The notes: a model not told the origin generated them from the sequence alone. A stretch of DNA of 64,000 nt from Streptomyces spinosus (GCF_020400655.1 NZ_JAINRC010000014.1:237567-301566); one strand, 5' to 3'; positions 17,666 to 26,738 are shown, numbered from the stretch's first letter. Numbers and translations: made by a program.

Positions 17666-18133
17666 CTACGCGCGCTTCAGCGTGCGCAGGGACTCACCGG
17701 GCTTCCAGACCTGGGTGACCAGATACGTGTCGTCCTCGACGTAGGTTCGTACGACCTCCGTCAGCTCGGTGCGGAAGAGGTGGAACGGCTGCGGCGGTTC
17801 CACCTCTTTCACGTACGCGGCCTTGGCCCCGCCGTCCTCGACCTCGTACGCCCGCCCGCCGATCCGGACGTCGCCGCCGCCCATGTCCGTGCCCGCGCCC
17901 GGGTTGGCCTGGAGGGCGAACCGGGGGTCGCGGCGCAGGTCGAGGGCTTTCACCGAGCCCGGCATCATGCCGAGCCACAGCTCGCCGCCCAGGAAGCGGA
18001 CCTCGATCCCGCAGGTGCGGGGCGAGCCGTCCTTGCGGAGGGTCGCGAGGACATGGTGGCGGTGGACGCCGAAGCGCTCCTCGGCGGTGCGCGCCAGATC
18101 GGGTACGGCGGTGCTGAAGGCTGCCCAGTTCAT
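17666..18133 (-). CDS. Pyridoxamine 5'-phosphate oxidase-like flavin/F420-binding protein
   Basis: 155 residues from ATG 18133. The split-barrel fold of the PNPOx superfamily is suggested by VLATLRKDGSPRTCGIEVRF, DLRRDPRFALQ and a basic C-terminal strand. Members bind FMN or F420 and reduce or oxidise small molecules, or bind haem. No feature fixes the cofactor. It is convergent with guaA (three-base gap) and divergent from the aldolase-like gene at 18266. The true function is unknown. Confidence 0.75.
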   Translation of the reverse strand: MNWAAFSTAVPDLARTAEERFGVHRHHVLATLRKDGSPRTCGIEVRFLGGELWLGMMPGSVKALDLRRDPRFALQANPGAGTDMGGGDVRIGGRAYEVEDGGAKAAYVKEVEPPQPFHLFRTELTEVVRTYVEDDTYLVTQVWKPGESLRTLKRA

Positions 18134-18265
18134 GCGGGCCAGTCTCACCGGCAATCCCGACACCTCCTGTCGGGTTTGCGCGGCATCTTCACAGCACGGC
18201 TCTGCCCTTTCCCACCGGCCGGCGGTACCTTCCGGCCGTACCGCAATCCCCGTACGGGAGGATCC

Positions 18266-19060
18266 ATGCACGGGCCCACGCCGCCCCTGCCGTTGCCCAC
18301 CGACCGGCTGCGGTTCGCCATGCCGCCGATGCACGACTCGGCCGAGGACGAGCGCCGGCACCGCAAGGAGCGGCTCGCGGGCGCCCTGCGGATCTTCGGG
18401 CGGGCCGGCTTCGAGGACGGGGTGTCGGGACACATCACGGCCCGGGACCCCGAGTTCACCGACTGCTTCTGGGTCAACCCCTTCGGGATGCCGTTCCGGC
18501 ACGTCACCGTCGGCGACCTCGTCCTCGTCAACCAGGACGGGCAGGTCGTCGAGGGCCGCTACCACGTCAACCAGGCCGCGTTCACCGTGCACGCCCAGGT
18601 GCACGCCGCCCGCCCCGACGTCGTCGCCGTCGCGCACTGCCACACCGTGCACGGCCGCGCCCTCGCCGCCCTCGGTGACCTCATCGACCCCATCACCCAG
18701 GAGAGCTGCGCCTTCTACGAGGACCTCGCCCTGTACGACGCGTACACCGGCGTCACCGCGGACGCCGAGGAGGGCCGCCGGATCGCCGCCGCGCTCGGTT
18801 CCCGCAAGGCCCTGGTGCTGCGCAACCACGGGCTGCTCACCGTCGGCGACTCGGTCGACGCGGCGGCCTGGTGGTTCCTGTCCCTGGACCGGTCCTGCCA
18901 GGTGCAGCTGCTGGCCAGGGCCGCGGGCCGCCCGGTGCTCATCGACCACAAACTCGCCGTCGCCACGCGCGAACAGCTCGGCGGCGACCTCGTGGCCTGG
19001 ATCAACTACCAGCCCCTGTGGCAGGACATCAGCCGCAGCGAACCGGACCTGCTCGACTGA
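18266..19060 (+). CDS. Class II aldolase/adducin-family protein
   Basis: 264 residues from ATG 18266 with GGGAGGAT just upstream. The class II aldolase fold is shown by GHITARDPE, a zinc-ligand pair HCH in VAVAHCHTVHG, and RNHGLLTVGDSVDAAAWWF with the third His. Relatives include L-fuculose-phosphate and L-ribulose-phosphate aldolases or epimerases, and many uncharacterised actinobacterial proteins of this length. Zinc binding is well supported. The substrate is not known. Confidence 0.85.
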   Translation: MHGPTPPLPLPTDRLRFAMPPMHDSAEDERRHRKERLAGALRIFGRAGFEDGVSGHITARDPEFTDCFWVNPFGMPFRHVTVGDLVLVNQDGQVVEGRYHVNQAAFTVHAQVHAARPDVVAVAHCHTVHGRALAALGDLIDPITQESCAFYEDLALYDAYTGVTADAEEGRRIAAALGSRKALVLRNHGLLTVGDSVDAAAWWFLSLDRSCQVQLLARAAGRPVLIDHKLAVATREQLGGDLVAWINYQPLWQDISRSEPDLLD

Positions 19061-19229
19061 CGCACCGCATCCGCCCGGCCGGCGTACCGGAGCGGCGCGG
19101 TCCGTGGGTGATCCGCCGCCGGGTCAACACGGCGGTACCGGCTTCACCCCCGGTGACCCGGCCCCGGCGCGCCGGAGGCCCGGCGTAGGGCACAATGCGC
19201 TTCCGACACAGGGGAGTTGCCCGGCCGTC

Positions 19230-20570
19230 GTGCCCATCACGGGTGCCGGCGGCCGGATCGGCAGGTCGCGGGGAAGGCGGGCGTCGGGCGTGGCGGTGCA
19301 GGAGGCGAGAGGGCACACGGATGCCGACGGCGTCCACGAGGGCGGCTGCACCTGCGGGGACTGCCCGCACGGCGCCCGGGAGGGACACCGGCGGGCCGTC
19401 GCCGCGTTCCTGCGCCGGCGCGACGAGTTCGCCGCCGGCCGGGGACTGCCGGCGGGCGTGGCCCACTCGGCCTCCGCGTCCCGCCAGTGGGTCTCGGAGG
19501 AACTGACCGAGCGGGCCGAGGCCGTCGCCGAACAGAGCCGGGCCGAGGGCGCGGCCCGGCTCGCCCGGCTGTGGCTGCGGACGGTGTACGCGGTCTGGGG
19601 CGCGGTCACCGCGCTGCTGCTGGCCGAGGCGCTCACCGCGATCGGCGCGGGCTGGACCGGCGCCCGCACCGCGGCCCTGCTCGCCGCGCTCGTCGTCGCC
19701 GCCGCGCTCACCGCCGCCTGCTTCCTCCACCGCACGCGCGGCGGAGCGCTCGCACCGCTGATCGGCGAGGACAACCGTCTCTCCACCTCCCGCACCGTCG
19801 CCGCCTGCTGGGTCCTGTTCGTCGCGTACGCCGTCCTGCTGCTCGCCGCCCGCCTGGCCGCCGCCTCCGATCACGCCGGACGCGACGCGCTGCTCTCCGG
19901 CCTCGACCTGGCACGCGGCGCGGGCGTGGTCACCGTCCTCGCCGTGGTGTGCGGCGTCGCCGTCCTGGTCCGCCGGGTGGTGGGCCTGCGCATCCTCGCC
20001 CAGCGGCTGCAGAAGGTGCCCGCCCACCGTCCGCGCGCCGCCGACCTGCTCACCGACGACTCCGGCCGGGGCGCCTTCACCGACATCCAGTACGTCGCCA
20101 TCAGTGCCGTCGCCCTGCTGTTCGCCGCCGTACGACTGGCCCGCCGCCCCGACCAGCTGCCCGACCTGCCCTGGGGCCTGGGCGTGATCGTGCTGATCTC
20201 GGCCGCGACCTACCTGGCCGGCAAGTACGCCGAGGGCGGCCGGCCGGTCATCCTCTCGGTGGTCCGCGCCCGCGAACCCGGTGACCTCGACGGCCCGATT
20301 CGCACCGGCGACGACATCGAGATCCGCGGCAGCGGCTTCGTCCCGCCCGGCGCCCAGGGTGCCGACCGGCTCTCCCGCACGGTCGTCCGCATCGGCGCGG
20401 TCGACGTGCACGTCCCCCTGGTCCCGGTCACGGGCGGCTTCCGCAACCCCACGGACACCGTCCTGACCGTGTCGGTACCGGCCGAGGTGGAACCCGGCGC
20501 GGTGGAGGTGCAGGTGGTGACCGCGGCCGGCGTGGCGACCAACCGGTGCGTCGTCCAGGTGACGGAGTGA
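19230..20570 (+). CDS. Integral membrane protein with C-terminal IPT/TIG-like domain
   Basis: 446 residues if started at GTG 19230; GTG 19290 is an equally possible start. A short cysteine motif (CTCGDCPHG) lies near the N-terminus, then a charged helical segment and about six membrane helices between roughly residues 125 and 340. The C-terminal ~110 residues look like a beta-sandwich of the IPT/TIG kind (DDIEIRGSGFVPPG, VLTVSVPAEVEPGAVEVQV). I recognise no named family. The C-terminal domain is probably exposed and may bind a partner or polymer; that is inference. Confidence 0.75.
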   Translation: MPITGAGGRIGRSRGRRASGVAVQEARGHTDADGVHEGGCTCGDCPHGAREGHRRAVAAFLRRRDEFAAGRGLPAGVAHSASASRQWVSEELTERAEAVAEQSRAEGAARLARLWLRTVYAVWGAVTALLLAEALTAIGAGWTGARTAALLAALVVAAALTAACFLHRTRGGALAPLIGEDNRLSTSRTVAACWVLFVAYAVLLLAARLAAASDHAGRDALLSGLDLARGAGVVTVLAVVCGVAVLVRRVVGLRILAQRLQKVPAHRPRAADLLTDDSGRGAFTDIQYVAISAVALLFAAVRLARRPDQLPDLPWGLGVIVLISAATYLAGKYAEGGRPVILSVVRAREPGDLDGPIRTGDDIEIRGSGFVPPGAQGADRLSRTVVRIGAVDVHVPLVPVTGGFRNPTDTVLTVSVPAEVEPGAVEVQVVTAAGVATNRCVVQVTE

Positions 20571-20681
20571 ACGACCCGGCGCAGCCCGGTTCTCGTCCGC
20601 GCGGCGCCCGAATGGCCGCCGGGGGATGGCCGCCCGGAGCTGGAAGGAGTCGCACGGGGCCGCACTCCGCGCCGCCGTGGG

Positions 20682-20752
20682 GTCACTGGGGTCCGTGCGG
20701 TCCTTGCGGTCCTTGCGGTCCTTGCGGTCCATGGGGTCCTGCGGTCCGTGCG
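20682..20752. repeat. 9-bp tandem repeat array
   Basis: Units of the form GTCCNTGCG run head to tail (GTCCGTGCG, three identical GTCCTTGCG copies, GTCCATGGG, a shortened GTCCTGCG, GTCCGTGCG). It lies in the 429-base gap after the membrane protein, which otherwise holds no gene on either strand that I can support. Confidence 0.75.
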
Positions 20753-20945
20753 CGACGGTACGGCCACCGTACGGCGGGCGATCGACGCCTGGGCGTGTCC
20801 GAGTCCTGACCGGCCCGGACGGCGCGGTACGCGGAGGGGCGGCGTGGGGGCGGATGAGGCCCGTCGGAAGGCCCGCCCTCCCGTTCACACCGACACCCGA
20901 AATCCGGAAAATGGTTCGAGAAAGGATTGAACGGGCTCCCTTCGT

Positions 20946-20955
20946 CATACGTATG
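20946..20955. promoter_or_regulatory. 10-bp palindrome in the DoxX promoter region
   Basis: CATACGTATG is a perfect palindrome overlapping a possible -10 (TATGGT, 20952-20957), with TTGAAC at 20927-20932 as a loosely spaced -35 (19 bases). Confidence 0.3.
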
Positions 20956-20999
20956 GTCACGTGAGGGGTGCATCGGCGGGCGAGAGGCGGCGGGCAGCG

Positions 21000-21527
21000 A
21001 TGACTCACGGGATTCGGACAGACATGCACACCACCCGGCTGGACGGCTACCGCACCTGGCGGGAGACCGCCGGCCACTACGCCCTGCTGCCGCTGAGGGT
21101 CTTCCTGGGCATCACCTTCGTCTACGCCGGTCTGGACAAGCTCACCGACAGCGCGTTCCTGAAATCCGCCGGCACCGGCTCCATCGGCGAGACCATGCGC
21201 TCGGCCCGCGACTCCGCGGCCATCCCGGCGCTGGTCGACCTGGCGCTGAAGAGCCCGGTCGGCTTCGGCTACGCCATGGCCCTCGGTGAACTGGCCGTCG
21301 GCATCGGCGTCCTGATCGGCCTGTTCGGCCGGCTGGCCGCACTCGGCGGAGCGCTGATCTCGCTCAGCCTCTGGCTGACGGTGAGCTGGGCGACCACCCC
21401 GTACTACTACGGCAATGACCTCGCCTATCTGATGGCCTGGCTCCCCCTGGTCCTCGCCGGCACCCCCTACCTCTCCGTCGACGCCGCCTGGCGGGCCCGC
21501 CGCCGAAGGACCGGCGGTTACCGCTGA
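21000..21527 (+). CDS. DoxX-family membrane protein
   Basis: 175 residues from ATG 21000; ATG 21024 is an alternative. Four membrane helices are evident: LRVFLGITFVYAGLDKL, a segment around YAMALGELAVGIGVLIGL, LGGALISLSLWLTVSW, and YLMAWLPLVLAGT. The first helix with its FVYAGLDKL ending is typical of DoxX/DoxD proteins, some of which act with thiosulfate:quinone or redox-stress complexes. The role in Streptomyces is undefined. The 3' end overlaps the convergent 71-codon gene by 10 bases. Confidence 0.8.
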   Translation: MTHGIRTDMHTTRLDGYRTWRETAGHYALLPLRVFLGITFVYAGLDKLTDSAFLKSAGTGSIGETMRSARDSAAIPALVDLALKSPVGFGYAMALGELAVGIGVLIGLFGRLAALGGALISLSLWLTVSWATTPYYYGNDLAYLMAWLPLVLAGTPYLSVDAAWRARRRRTGGYR

Positions 21528-21733
21528 CCGTTCTCGGCGCCGCCCCGTCTGCGTATCCCCCGGGTCAGCGCCGCAGTGACGCCGGCCAGACACAGTCCGC
21601 CCACGACCAGCGGGACGACCGCGAACCACGGTGTCTCCCACAGACCGCCCGCGTCCCCCGCGAAGGCCACGGCGGTGGCGGTCAGGAACAGCCCGGTGAC
21701 CAGCTTTCCCGGCTGGAACTCATGACGCAGCAC
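21518..21733 (-). CDS. Small two-helix membrane protein, coupled to the PspC gene
   Basis: 71 residues from ATG 21733. Two membrane helices (KLVTGLFLTATAVAFAG and WFAVVPLVVGGLCLAGVTAAL) are followed by an Arg-rich tail. Its start lies 14 bases inside the end of the PspC-domain gene, so the two are probably translationally coupled. It may be a small accessory subunit of the envelope-stress module next to it. Confidence 0.7.
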   Translation of the reverse strand: MLRHEFQPGKLVTGLFLTATAVAFAGDAGGLWETPWFAVVPLVVGGLCLAGVTAALTRGIRRRGGAENGQR

Positions 21734-23162
21734 GGCTGACCTCCACCTGTCCCACTCCGACGCCGAGCGTCAGATCCAGCGTGCCGCCCTTCCCGGCGCT
21801 CTTGGCCGGCGTCAGCGTCACCTCCTGGTGCCTGCCGGGCCGCACGTCCACGTCCTTTCCGCTGTCCCCGGGCAGCCGGATGTCGCCCACCCCCACATCG
21901 ATGCTCAGCCGCACCGCCGCATCCGCCGGCACGATCACCTTCAGCTGTCCCGCGCCCACCCGGGCGTCCGTCGTGACCGTCTGCCCCCCGGCCGGGTGCA
22001 CCCGGGTCAGGTCCAGGGTGCCCCGCCCCGTGCCGAGGTCGTACCCGGACCGTACCTGGGCCGCCGCCACCGGCTTCCAGGACGTCTCCCGCCAGTGGGT
22101 CGTGATGTCCCGGGGCAGCGCCGCCGCCCCCGCGAGCAGCGCCGCCGTGACCAGCGCCAGGAACACCGTGCCGGCCCCGGTGCGGCCCAGGAACGCGCTG
22201 AGCGCGATACCCAGCCCGAACACCGCGAGCGCGCACGCCAGACCGGTCTGCAGGCTGGTGCCCAGCGGGTGCGTGTCCCAGCTGAGCCTCGTGCCCAGAC
22301 CGCCCGCCAGCAGGGCGAGCAGGAACACCCAGCCGCCGATCCAGCGTGGGCCGCGCGGTCTCGGGGGCGCTGCGCGCGGCGTCTGTATCGCCCCTGGGTG
22401 CGTCCAGGAGGCGGGTACGCCGACGTCCACGACCGAGGTCAGATCGCGCTCACGGGCGTCACCCGGCCCCCACAGGTAGCCGGTGCCGCCGACATGGGTG
22501 CCGTCCTTGACGATCGGGTCCCGCCACCAGGAGGGATAGGTGGTGACGACCGGCGGCGCCTGGGCCTCCGGCGGCGCGTCGGCCGCGGCCTGCGCGGCCA
22601 GGGGGTCCGGGTCGGGAGCGCCACGGCGCCGCGACCAGTACCCCGCGCCGGCGAGCAGCAACGAGAGCACCGTGGCGAACGCCAGCACCCCGCCGTTCCT
22701 CAGCATCGTCAGGAAGATCCCGCAGCCGACCAGGGCGAACAGCACGGCGGCCAGCGCCTGGCCGTCCACCCGGCCCGTGAAGAGCTTGCGCAGCTCGTTC
22801 TCCTCCTCGTCCTCGTACGGCACCAGGAGCCAGGCGAAGCCGTAGAAGATGAGGCCCAGACCGCCGGTCGCGGAGAGCACGGCCAACGTGATCCGGAAGA
22901 TGACGGGATCCATGTCGGTCTGCCGGCCGAGTCCCGCGCACACGCCCGCGATCATCTTGTGCCCGCGGTCGCGCCGGAACCGGCCGGGCACCTCGGTGCC
23001 CTCCTTCCGTTCCGGCTCGTGCGTGGGGGAGTGGGGGCCGGCGCCTGCCGCTCCCGTTCCGTCCGTCGCGGCGGGCGCGGCATCCGTCGGCCCGGTGCCC
23101 GGGGCCGGGCGCGGGCCGGGGCCGGGTCCCGGACCCGTCGCGGCGTGCTCGTGATCCGTCAT
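21720..23162 (-). CDS. PspC-domain membrane protein with LiaF-like C-terminal domain
   Basis: 480 residues from ATG 23162. After a Pro/Gly/Thr-rich start, a PspC domain (HKMIAGVCAGLGRQTDMDPVIFRI) occupies roughly residues 68-130. Several membrane helices follow. The C-terminal ~110 residues form a beta-rich domain with GAGQLKVIVP and VGVGDIRLPG motifs, as in LiaF/DUF4097 proteins. It is divergent from a PspC-containing histidine kinase and its response regulator, the layout of LiaFSR cell-envelope stress systems, in which LiaF inhibits the kinase. An inhibitory role here is inferred from that parallel. Confidence 0.82.
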   Translation of the reverse strand: MTDHEHAATGPGPGPGPRPAPGTGPTDAAPAATDGTGAAGAGPHSPTHEPERKEGTEVPGRFRRDRGHKMIAGVCAGLGRQTDMDPVIFRITLAVLSATGGLGLIFYGFAWLLVPYEDEEENELRKLFTGRVDGQALAAVLFALVGCGIFLTMLRNGGVLAFATVLSLLLAGAGYWSRRRGAPDPDPLAAQAAADAPPEAQAPPVVTTYPSWWRDPIVKDGTHVGGTGYLWGPGDARERDLTSVVDVGVPASWTHPGAIQTPRAAPPRPRGPRWIGGWVFLLALLAGGLGTRLSWDTHPLGTSLQTGLACALAVFGLGIALSAFLGRTGAGTVFLALVTAALLAGAAALPRDITTHWRETSWKPVAAAQVRSGYDLGTGRGTLDLTRVHPAGGQTVTTDARVGAGQLKVIVPADAAVRLSIDVGVGDIRLPGDSGKDVDVRPGRHQEVTLTPAKSAGKGGTLDLTLGVGVGQVEVSRAAS

Positions 23163-23218
23163 GCGTCCATGGTGACGGCCCTGCTGCCGCGGCGGCAGTC
23201 GGGACGACCCTGGGCCAA

Positions 23219-23348
23219 CCCTGAAATCGGCCCTGAGACGGGGCGGGGAGGCGTTCGAGCGGCACCGGCCGCCGCGCGACACCCGCCGAACCGCCCACCC
23301 GGACCGCCCCCGACCGAAGATCAGGGGCGTCTCGGGGACCGACCCTGA
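23219..23348. promoter_or_regulatory. CCCTGA boxes in the divergent PspC/kinase control region
   Basis: Four copies of CCCTGA occur in the 221-base gap: plus strand at 23219-23224, 23231-23236 and 23343-23348, minus strand at 23321-23326. The last two form an inverted repeat ATCAGGG-N16-CCCTGAT. Paired boxes are typical of LuxR-type response regulator sites, so they may be the operators of the adjacent regulator. Confidence 0.45.
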
Positions 23349-23383
23349 TGCTCCCTCCCGCCGCTCGTGTGACCATCGTTGGC

Positions 23384-24673
23384 ATGCCGGAAGCCGCAAG
23401 CCTGCCCCTCGACGACCCGCGGCCCCCGCGCAAGCTCTACCGCAGCAGCGACGGACGCTGGCTCGGCGGAGTGGCGCGGGGCCTCGCCGGGCATCTCGGG
23501 CTGCCCGTCGTGTGGGTGCGGCTCGTCTTCGTCGGCCTGTTCATGGCCGACGGACTCGGAGCGCTGCTGTACGCCGCGTTCTGGTTCTTCGTGCCGCTCG
23601 GCATCGGCGGCGTCGGCGACCAGAAGCCGTCGCTGGTGGGCACGGAGACCTCGCCGGACGGCCGCCGCAAACTGGTGGCCCGCAAGCCGGACCGGGGACA
23701 GATCGTCGCGCTGCTCCTCATGGTCGTCGTCTCCGTGGTCTTCGTCGGCAGCGTGAACCTGGGCAGCGCCACCAAGGCGTACCTGGTGCCCGCCGTGCTC
23801 GTCGCCGCCGGTGTCGCCCTGGTCTGGCGCCAGGCGGACAACGCCCGCCGGGCCCGCTGGGCCGAGGCCGGCCGCCGGCGCCGCACCCTCACGCTGCTCC
23901 GCGCGGCCGGCGGCGTCCTGCTCGTCACGGCCGGTGTCTCCGCCATCTTCGTCCTGCAGGGCTCGACCGCCCATCTCGGCGCCGTCCTCCAGGCCGCGCT
24001 CGCCGTCCTCGTCGGCATCACCCTGCTCGCCGGCCCCTACCTGGTCCGCATGACCCAGGACCTGTCCGAGGAGCGCCTGATGCGCATCCGCGCACAGGAA
24101 CGCGCCGAAGTCGCCGCCCATGTCCACGACTCCGTGCTGCACACCCTCACCCTGATCCAGCGCAACGCCGACAACGCGGGCGAGGTCCGCCGCCTCGCCC
24201 GCGCCCAGGAGCGCGACCTGCGCACCTGGCTCTACAAGCCGGAGGGCACCGGCAAGGACGAGGCCGACGAACCGGACACGGTCGCCGAGGCCGTGCGCCG
24301 CAACGCAGCCGAGGTGGAGGACAAGCACGGCGTCCCCATCGAGGTGGTGATAGTCGGCGACTGCCCGCTCGACGAGAGGACCGGTGCGCAGATGCAGGCC
24401 GCGCGTGAAGCGATGGTGAACGCCGCCAAGTACGGTGGCGAGGGCGGTGCCGTACAGGTCTACGCCGAAGTCGAGGGAAGGACGGTCTTCGTGTCCGTGC
24501 GGGACCGCGGCCCCGGCTTCGACCTCGACGCGATACCCGCCGACCGCATGGGTGTCAGAGAATCGATCATCGGCCGCATGGAGCGCAACGGCGGCACGGC
24601 CCGGCTGCGGGCGGTGCCGGACGGCGGCACCGAGGTCGAGCTGGAGATGGAGAGGGCGGAGAAGACGTCATGA
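23384..24673 (+). CDS. Sensor histidine kinase with N-terminal PspC domain
   Basis: 429 residues from ATG 23384; GTG 23369 is an alternative. An N-terminal PspC domain (WLGGVARGLAGHLGLP) leads into about five membrane helices. The cytoplasmic part has a HisKA_3-type dimerisation helix with His248 in AAHVHDSVLH, and an ATPase domain with REAMVNAAKYG and VRDRGPGFD. The ATP-binding core is NarL/LiaS-like. Its stop overlaps the response regulator start by four bases. It probably senses envelope perturbation through its membrane part; the stimulus is unknown. Confidence 0.92.
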   Translation: MPEAASLPLDDPRPPRKLYRSSDGRWLGGVARGLAGHLGLPVVWVRLVFVGLFMADGLGALLYAAFWFFVPLGIGGVGDQKPSLVGTETSPDGRRKLVARKPDRGQIVALLLMVVVSVVFVGSVNLGSATKAYLVPAVLVAAGVALVWRQADNARRARWAEAGRRRRTLTLLRAAGGVLLVTAGVSAIFVLQGSTAHLGAVLQAALAVLVGITLLAGPYLVRMTQDLSEERLMRIRAQERAEVAAHVHDSVLHTLTLIQRNADNAGEVRRLARAQERDLRTWLYKPEGTGKDEADEPDTVAEAVRRNAAEVEDKHGVPIEVVIVGDCPLDERTGAQMQAAREAMVNAAKYGGEGGAVQVYAEVEGRTVFVSVRDRGPGFDLDAIPADRMGVRESIIGRMERNGGTARLRAVPDGGTEVELEMERAEKTS

Positions 24674-25413
24674 GCGACGCGACCGAGGCGAACGGCACGG
24701 CGGGGGCGGCGGAACCGGCCGAGACCGACCCGGCCGGCGCCGGCGCGGGCGGGCGGCACGTACGAGTGGTGCTGGTGGACGACCACCGCATGTTCCGCAC
24801 CGGCGTCCAGGCCGAGATCGGCCAGACCGCCGAGACCGGGGTCGAGGTGGTCGGCGAGGCCGCGGACGTCGACCAGGCGGTCGCGGTCATCACCGCCACC
24901 CGGCCCGAGGTGGTCCTGCTCGACGTCCACCTGCCGGGCGGCGGTGGGGTCGAAGTGCTGCGCCGGTGCGCCGCGTTGATGGCGGACGCCGAGCAGCCGG
25001 TCCGCTTCCTGGCGCTGTCCGTCTCGGACGCGGCGGAGGACGTGATCGGGGTGATCCGCGGCGGCGCCCGCGGCTATGTCACCAAGACCATCACCGGCAC
25101 CGACCTGGTCGACTCGATTTTCCGCGTCCAGGAGGGAGACGCCGTCTTCTCCCCGCGGCTGGCCGGGTTCGTCCTGGACGCCTTCGCCTCCACCGACGCC
25201 CCTCCGGTGGACGAGGACCTGGACCGCCTCACCCAGCGGGAACGCGAGGTGCTGCGCCTGATCGCCCGGGGTTACGCCTACAAGGAGATCGCCAAGCAAC
25301 TGTTCATCTCCGTGAAGACGGTCGAGTCCCACGTCTCGGCGGTCCTGCGCAAGCTCCAGCTGTCCAACCGGCACGAACTGACCCGCTGGGCGACCGCGCG
25401 CCGGCTGGTCTGA
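24670..25413 (+). CDS. LuxR/NarL-type response regulator
   Basis: 247 residues from ATG 24670. The receiver domain has the acidic pair DDH near residue 37, phospho-acceptor Asp85 in VVLLDVHLPGG, and the conserved Lys in GYVTKTITG. The C-terminal HTH is a clear LuxR domain (LTQREREVLRLIARGYAYKEIAKQL region, then VKTVESHVSAVLRKL). It partners the kinase whose gene it overlaps. The CCCTGA boxes upstream of the operon are its likely targets. Confidence 0.95.
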   Translation: MSDATEANGTAGAAEPAETDPAGAGAGGRHVRVVLVDDHRMFRTGVQAEIGQTAETGVEVVGEAADVDQAVAVITATRPEVVLLDVHLPGGGGVEVLRRCAALMADAEQPVRFLALSVSDAAEDVIGVIRGGARGYVTKTITGTDLVDSIFRVQEGDAVFSPRLAGFVLDAFASTDAPPVDEDLDRLTQREREVLRLIARGYAYKEIAKQLFISVKTVESHVSAVLRKLQLSNRHELTRWATARRLV

Positions 25414-25513
25414 CTCGCGGGACGCGCTGCACGCGGGCGTCGCCGAGGACGAGTCGCTGAAGGAGTTTCCCGACCTCCGGCGGGCCCGCCCGGGGCAGCC
25501 CCGCCGCCAGGCC

Positions 25514-26575
25514 TCATTCCACCCTCGTCGCCCCGGCGAACGGCATCTGGTCGATCGGGGCGAGGCGGACCGGTGCCGACGGGTTGGGGGCGTGGATCAT
25601 CTGGCCGCCGCCCACATAGATACCGACGTGACTGACCCCGGAGTAGAAGAACACCAGGTCACCCGGCTGGAGTTCGGAGCGGGAGACCCGCCGGCCCGCG
25701 TTGATCTGGGCGTAGGTGGTGCGGGGCAGAGAGATCCCGGCGGAGCGGTAGGCGGCCTGCACCAGACCGGAGCAGTCGAAGGCGTTCGGTCCGGTGGCGC
25801 CCCACACGTAGGGGCTGCCGAGCTTGCTGTAGGCGTAGGCGACGGCCACCGCCGCGTAAGGGGTCGGGGCGGCGGAGCCGGGTCGCTCCAGCGGCTGCCG
25901 CGCGCCGGTGCCCGACCGGGAGACCCGGGCGCCCGTGCCGCCGGCACCGGTGACCTCGGTCCGCTGCGGCGCGGTCAGCCGTGCCAGGAGCCGCCGGGCC
26001 TCGTCCAGCTTGCCGGTGACGGTCCTCTTCTGCCGTCTCAGCTCGGCCTGCCGCGACCGCAGCGACCTCACCTCGACGCGCGCGGCGCCGCGTAACCGCT
26101 CGATCTCCCGCAACTGCTGACGCACCCGGGAGACCGCGGCGGCCTGCCGGTCACCGGCCCGCTCCGCGAAGGCGGCACCGTCCAGATACCGGTCGGGATC
26201 ACTGGAGAGGGCCAGTTGCCAGGCCGGGGCGATGCCGCCGTCCCGGTACTGCGCCGCCGCGATCGACCCCAGCGCCTCCCGTGCCGCGTTGAGCCTCGTC
26301 TGCTTGCGGGCGGTCTCGTCCTGCAGCGCGCTCAGCCGCCGCTGGCCGGCGACCGCCTCCTCCTTCGCCCCGTTGTACTTCTCGGTGGCGGCCTCGGCCT
26401 CCCGGTACAACGTCTCCACCCTGGCCTTCACCTGCGCCGGCGTCAGCTGTGGTTCGGCGTGCCCCGTCCCGTCGAAGGCGGTCGCTGTGGCCGCGCCCGC
26501 CAGGGCGAGAGTGGCGGCCGTCCGGGCCGTATGACCGCTGAGCGGGCGCTGCGGGCGCTTGCGGTGCGCTGCCAC
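25514..26575 (-). CDS. Secreted NlpC/P60 cell-wall hydrolase with coiled coil
   Basis: 353 residues from GTG 26575. GTG 26587 is in frame, but only one base separates it from GGAAGGA, whereas 26575 aligns with the homologous start of the second NlpC gene (M-A-x-H-R-K). A signal peptide with an Arg/Lys-rich head and an Ala-rich core is followed by a long coiled coil (about 40-200) and a C-terminal NlpC/P60 domain with Cys in NAFDCSGL and His in SHVGIYVG. Such enzymes cleave D-Glu-meso-Dap bonds in peptidoglycan stem peptides. The coiled coil resembles RipA-type N-domains that restrain or localise the catalytic domain. Confidence 0.9.
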   Translation of the reverse strand: MAAHRKRPQRPLSGHTARTAATLALAGAATATAFDGTGHAEPQLTPAQVKARVETLYREAEAATEKYNGAKEEAVAGQRRLSALQDETARKQTRLNAAREALGSIAAAQYRDGGIAPAWQLALSSDPDRYLDGAAFAERAGDRQAAAVSRVRQQLREIERLRGAARVEVRSLRSRQAELRRQKRTVTGKLDEARRLLARLTAPQRTEVTGAGGTGARVSRSGTGARQPLERPGSAAPTPYAAVAVAYAYSKLGSPYVWGATGPNAFDCSGLVQAAYRSAGISLPRTTYAQINAGRRVSRSELQPGDLVFFYSGVSHVGIYVGGGQMIHAPNPSAPVRLAPIDQMPFAGATRVE

Positions 26576-26599
26576 CTGGACCGTCACGTCCTTCCGTAC

Positions 26600-26738
26600 G
26601 ACTCACACGACCGAGGGGCCGGTAGGCCCCGCGGCGGCCCGCACGGGGGAGCGGGCCTCCGCCGGGCCTTTCCCGGCGGTGGTGGCCGACTGCCGCCTCT
26701 GGCCCGTGCGGCGGTGGGAGCCGGTCACCTGGGGGAGG
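26600..26738 (-). other. Long structured 5' leader of the NlpC/P60 gene
   Basis: Between the promoter at 26739-26768 and the start codon, the minus-strand RNA has about 160 bases with strong self-complementarity, for example CCGCCGGG-AAA-GGCCCGGCGG and GGCCCGC-x-GCGGGCC. It lacks the ydaO signatures found in front of the second NlpC gene. No riboswitch class is recognised. Confidence 0.4.

Noticed and set aside
20682..20752. CRISPR-like array
   Set aside because: The 9-bp units are contiguous without spacers, and no cas gene is present.
26600..26738. ydaO riboswitch in front of the first NlpC/P60 gene
   Set aside because: None of the conserved ydaO blocks (GGGGTGAAT, GTAGGGCA, CCGAACCC) occurs there.
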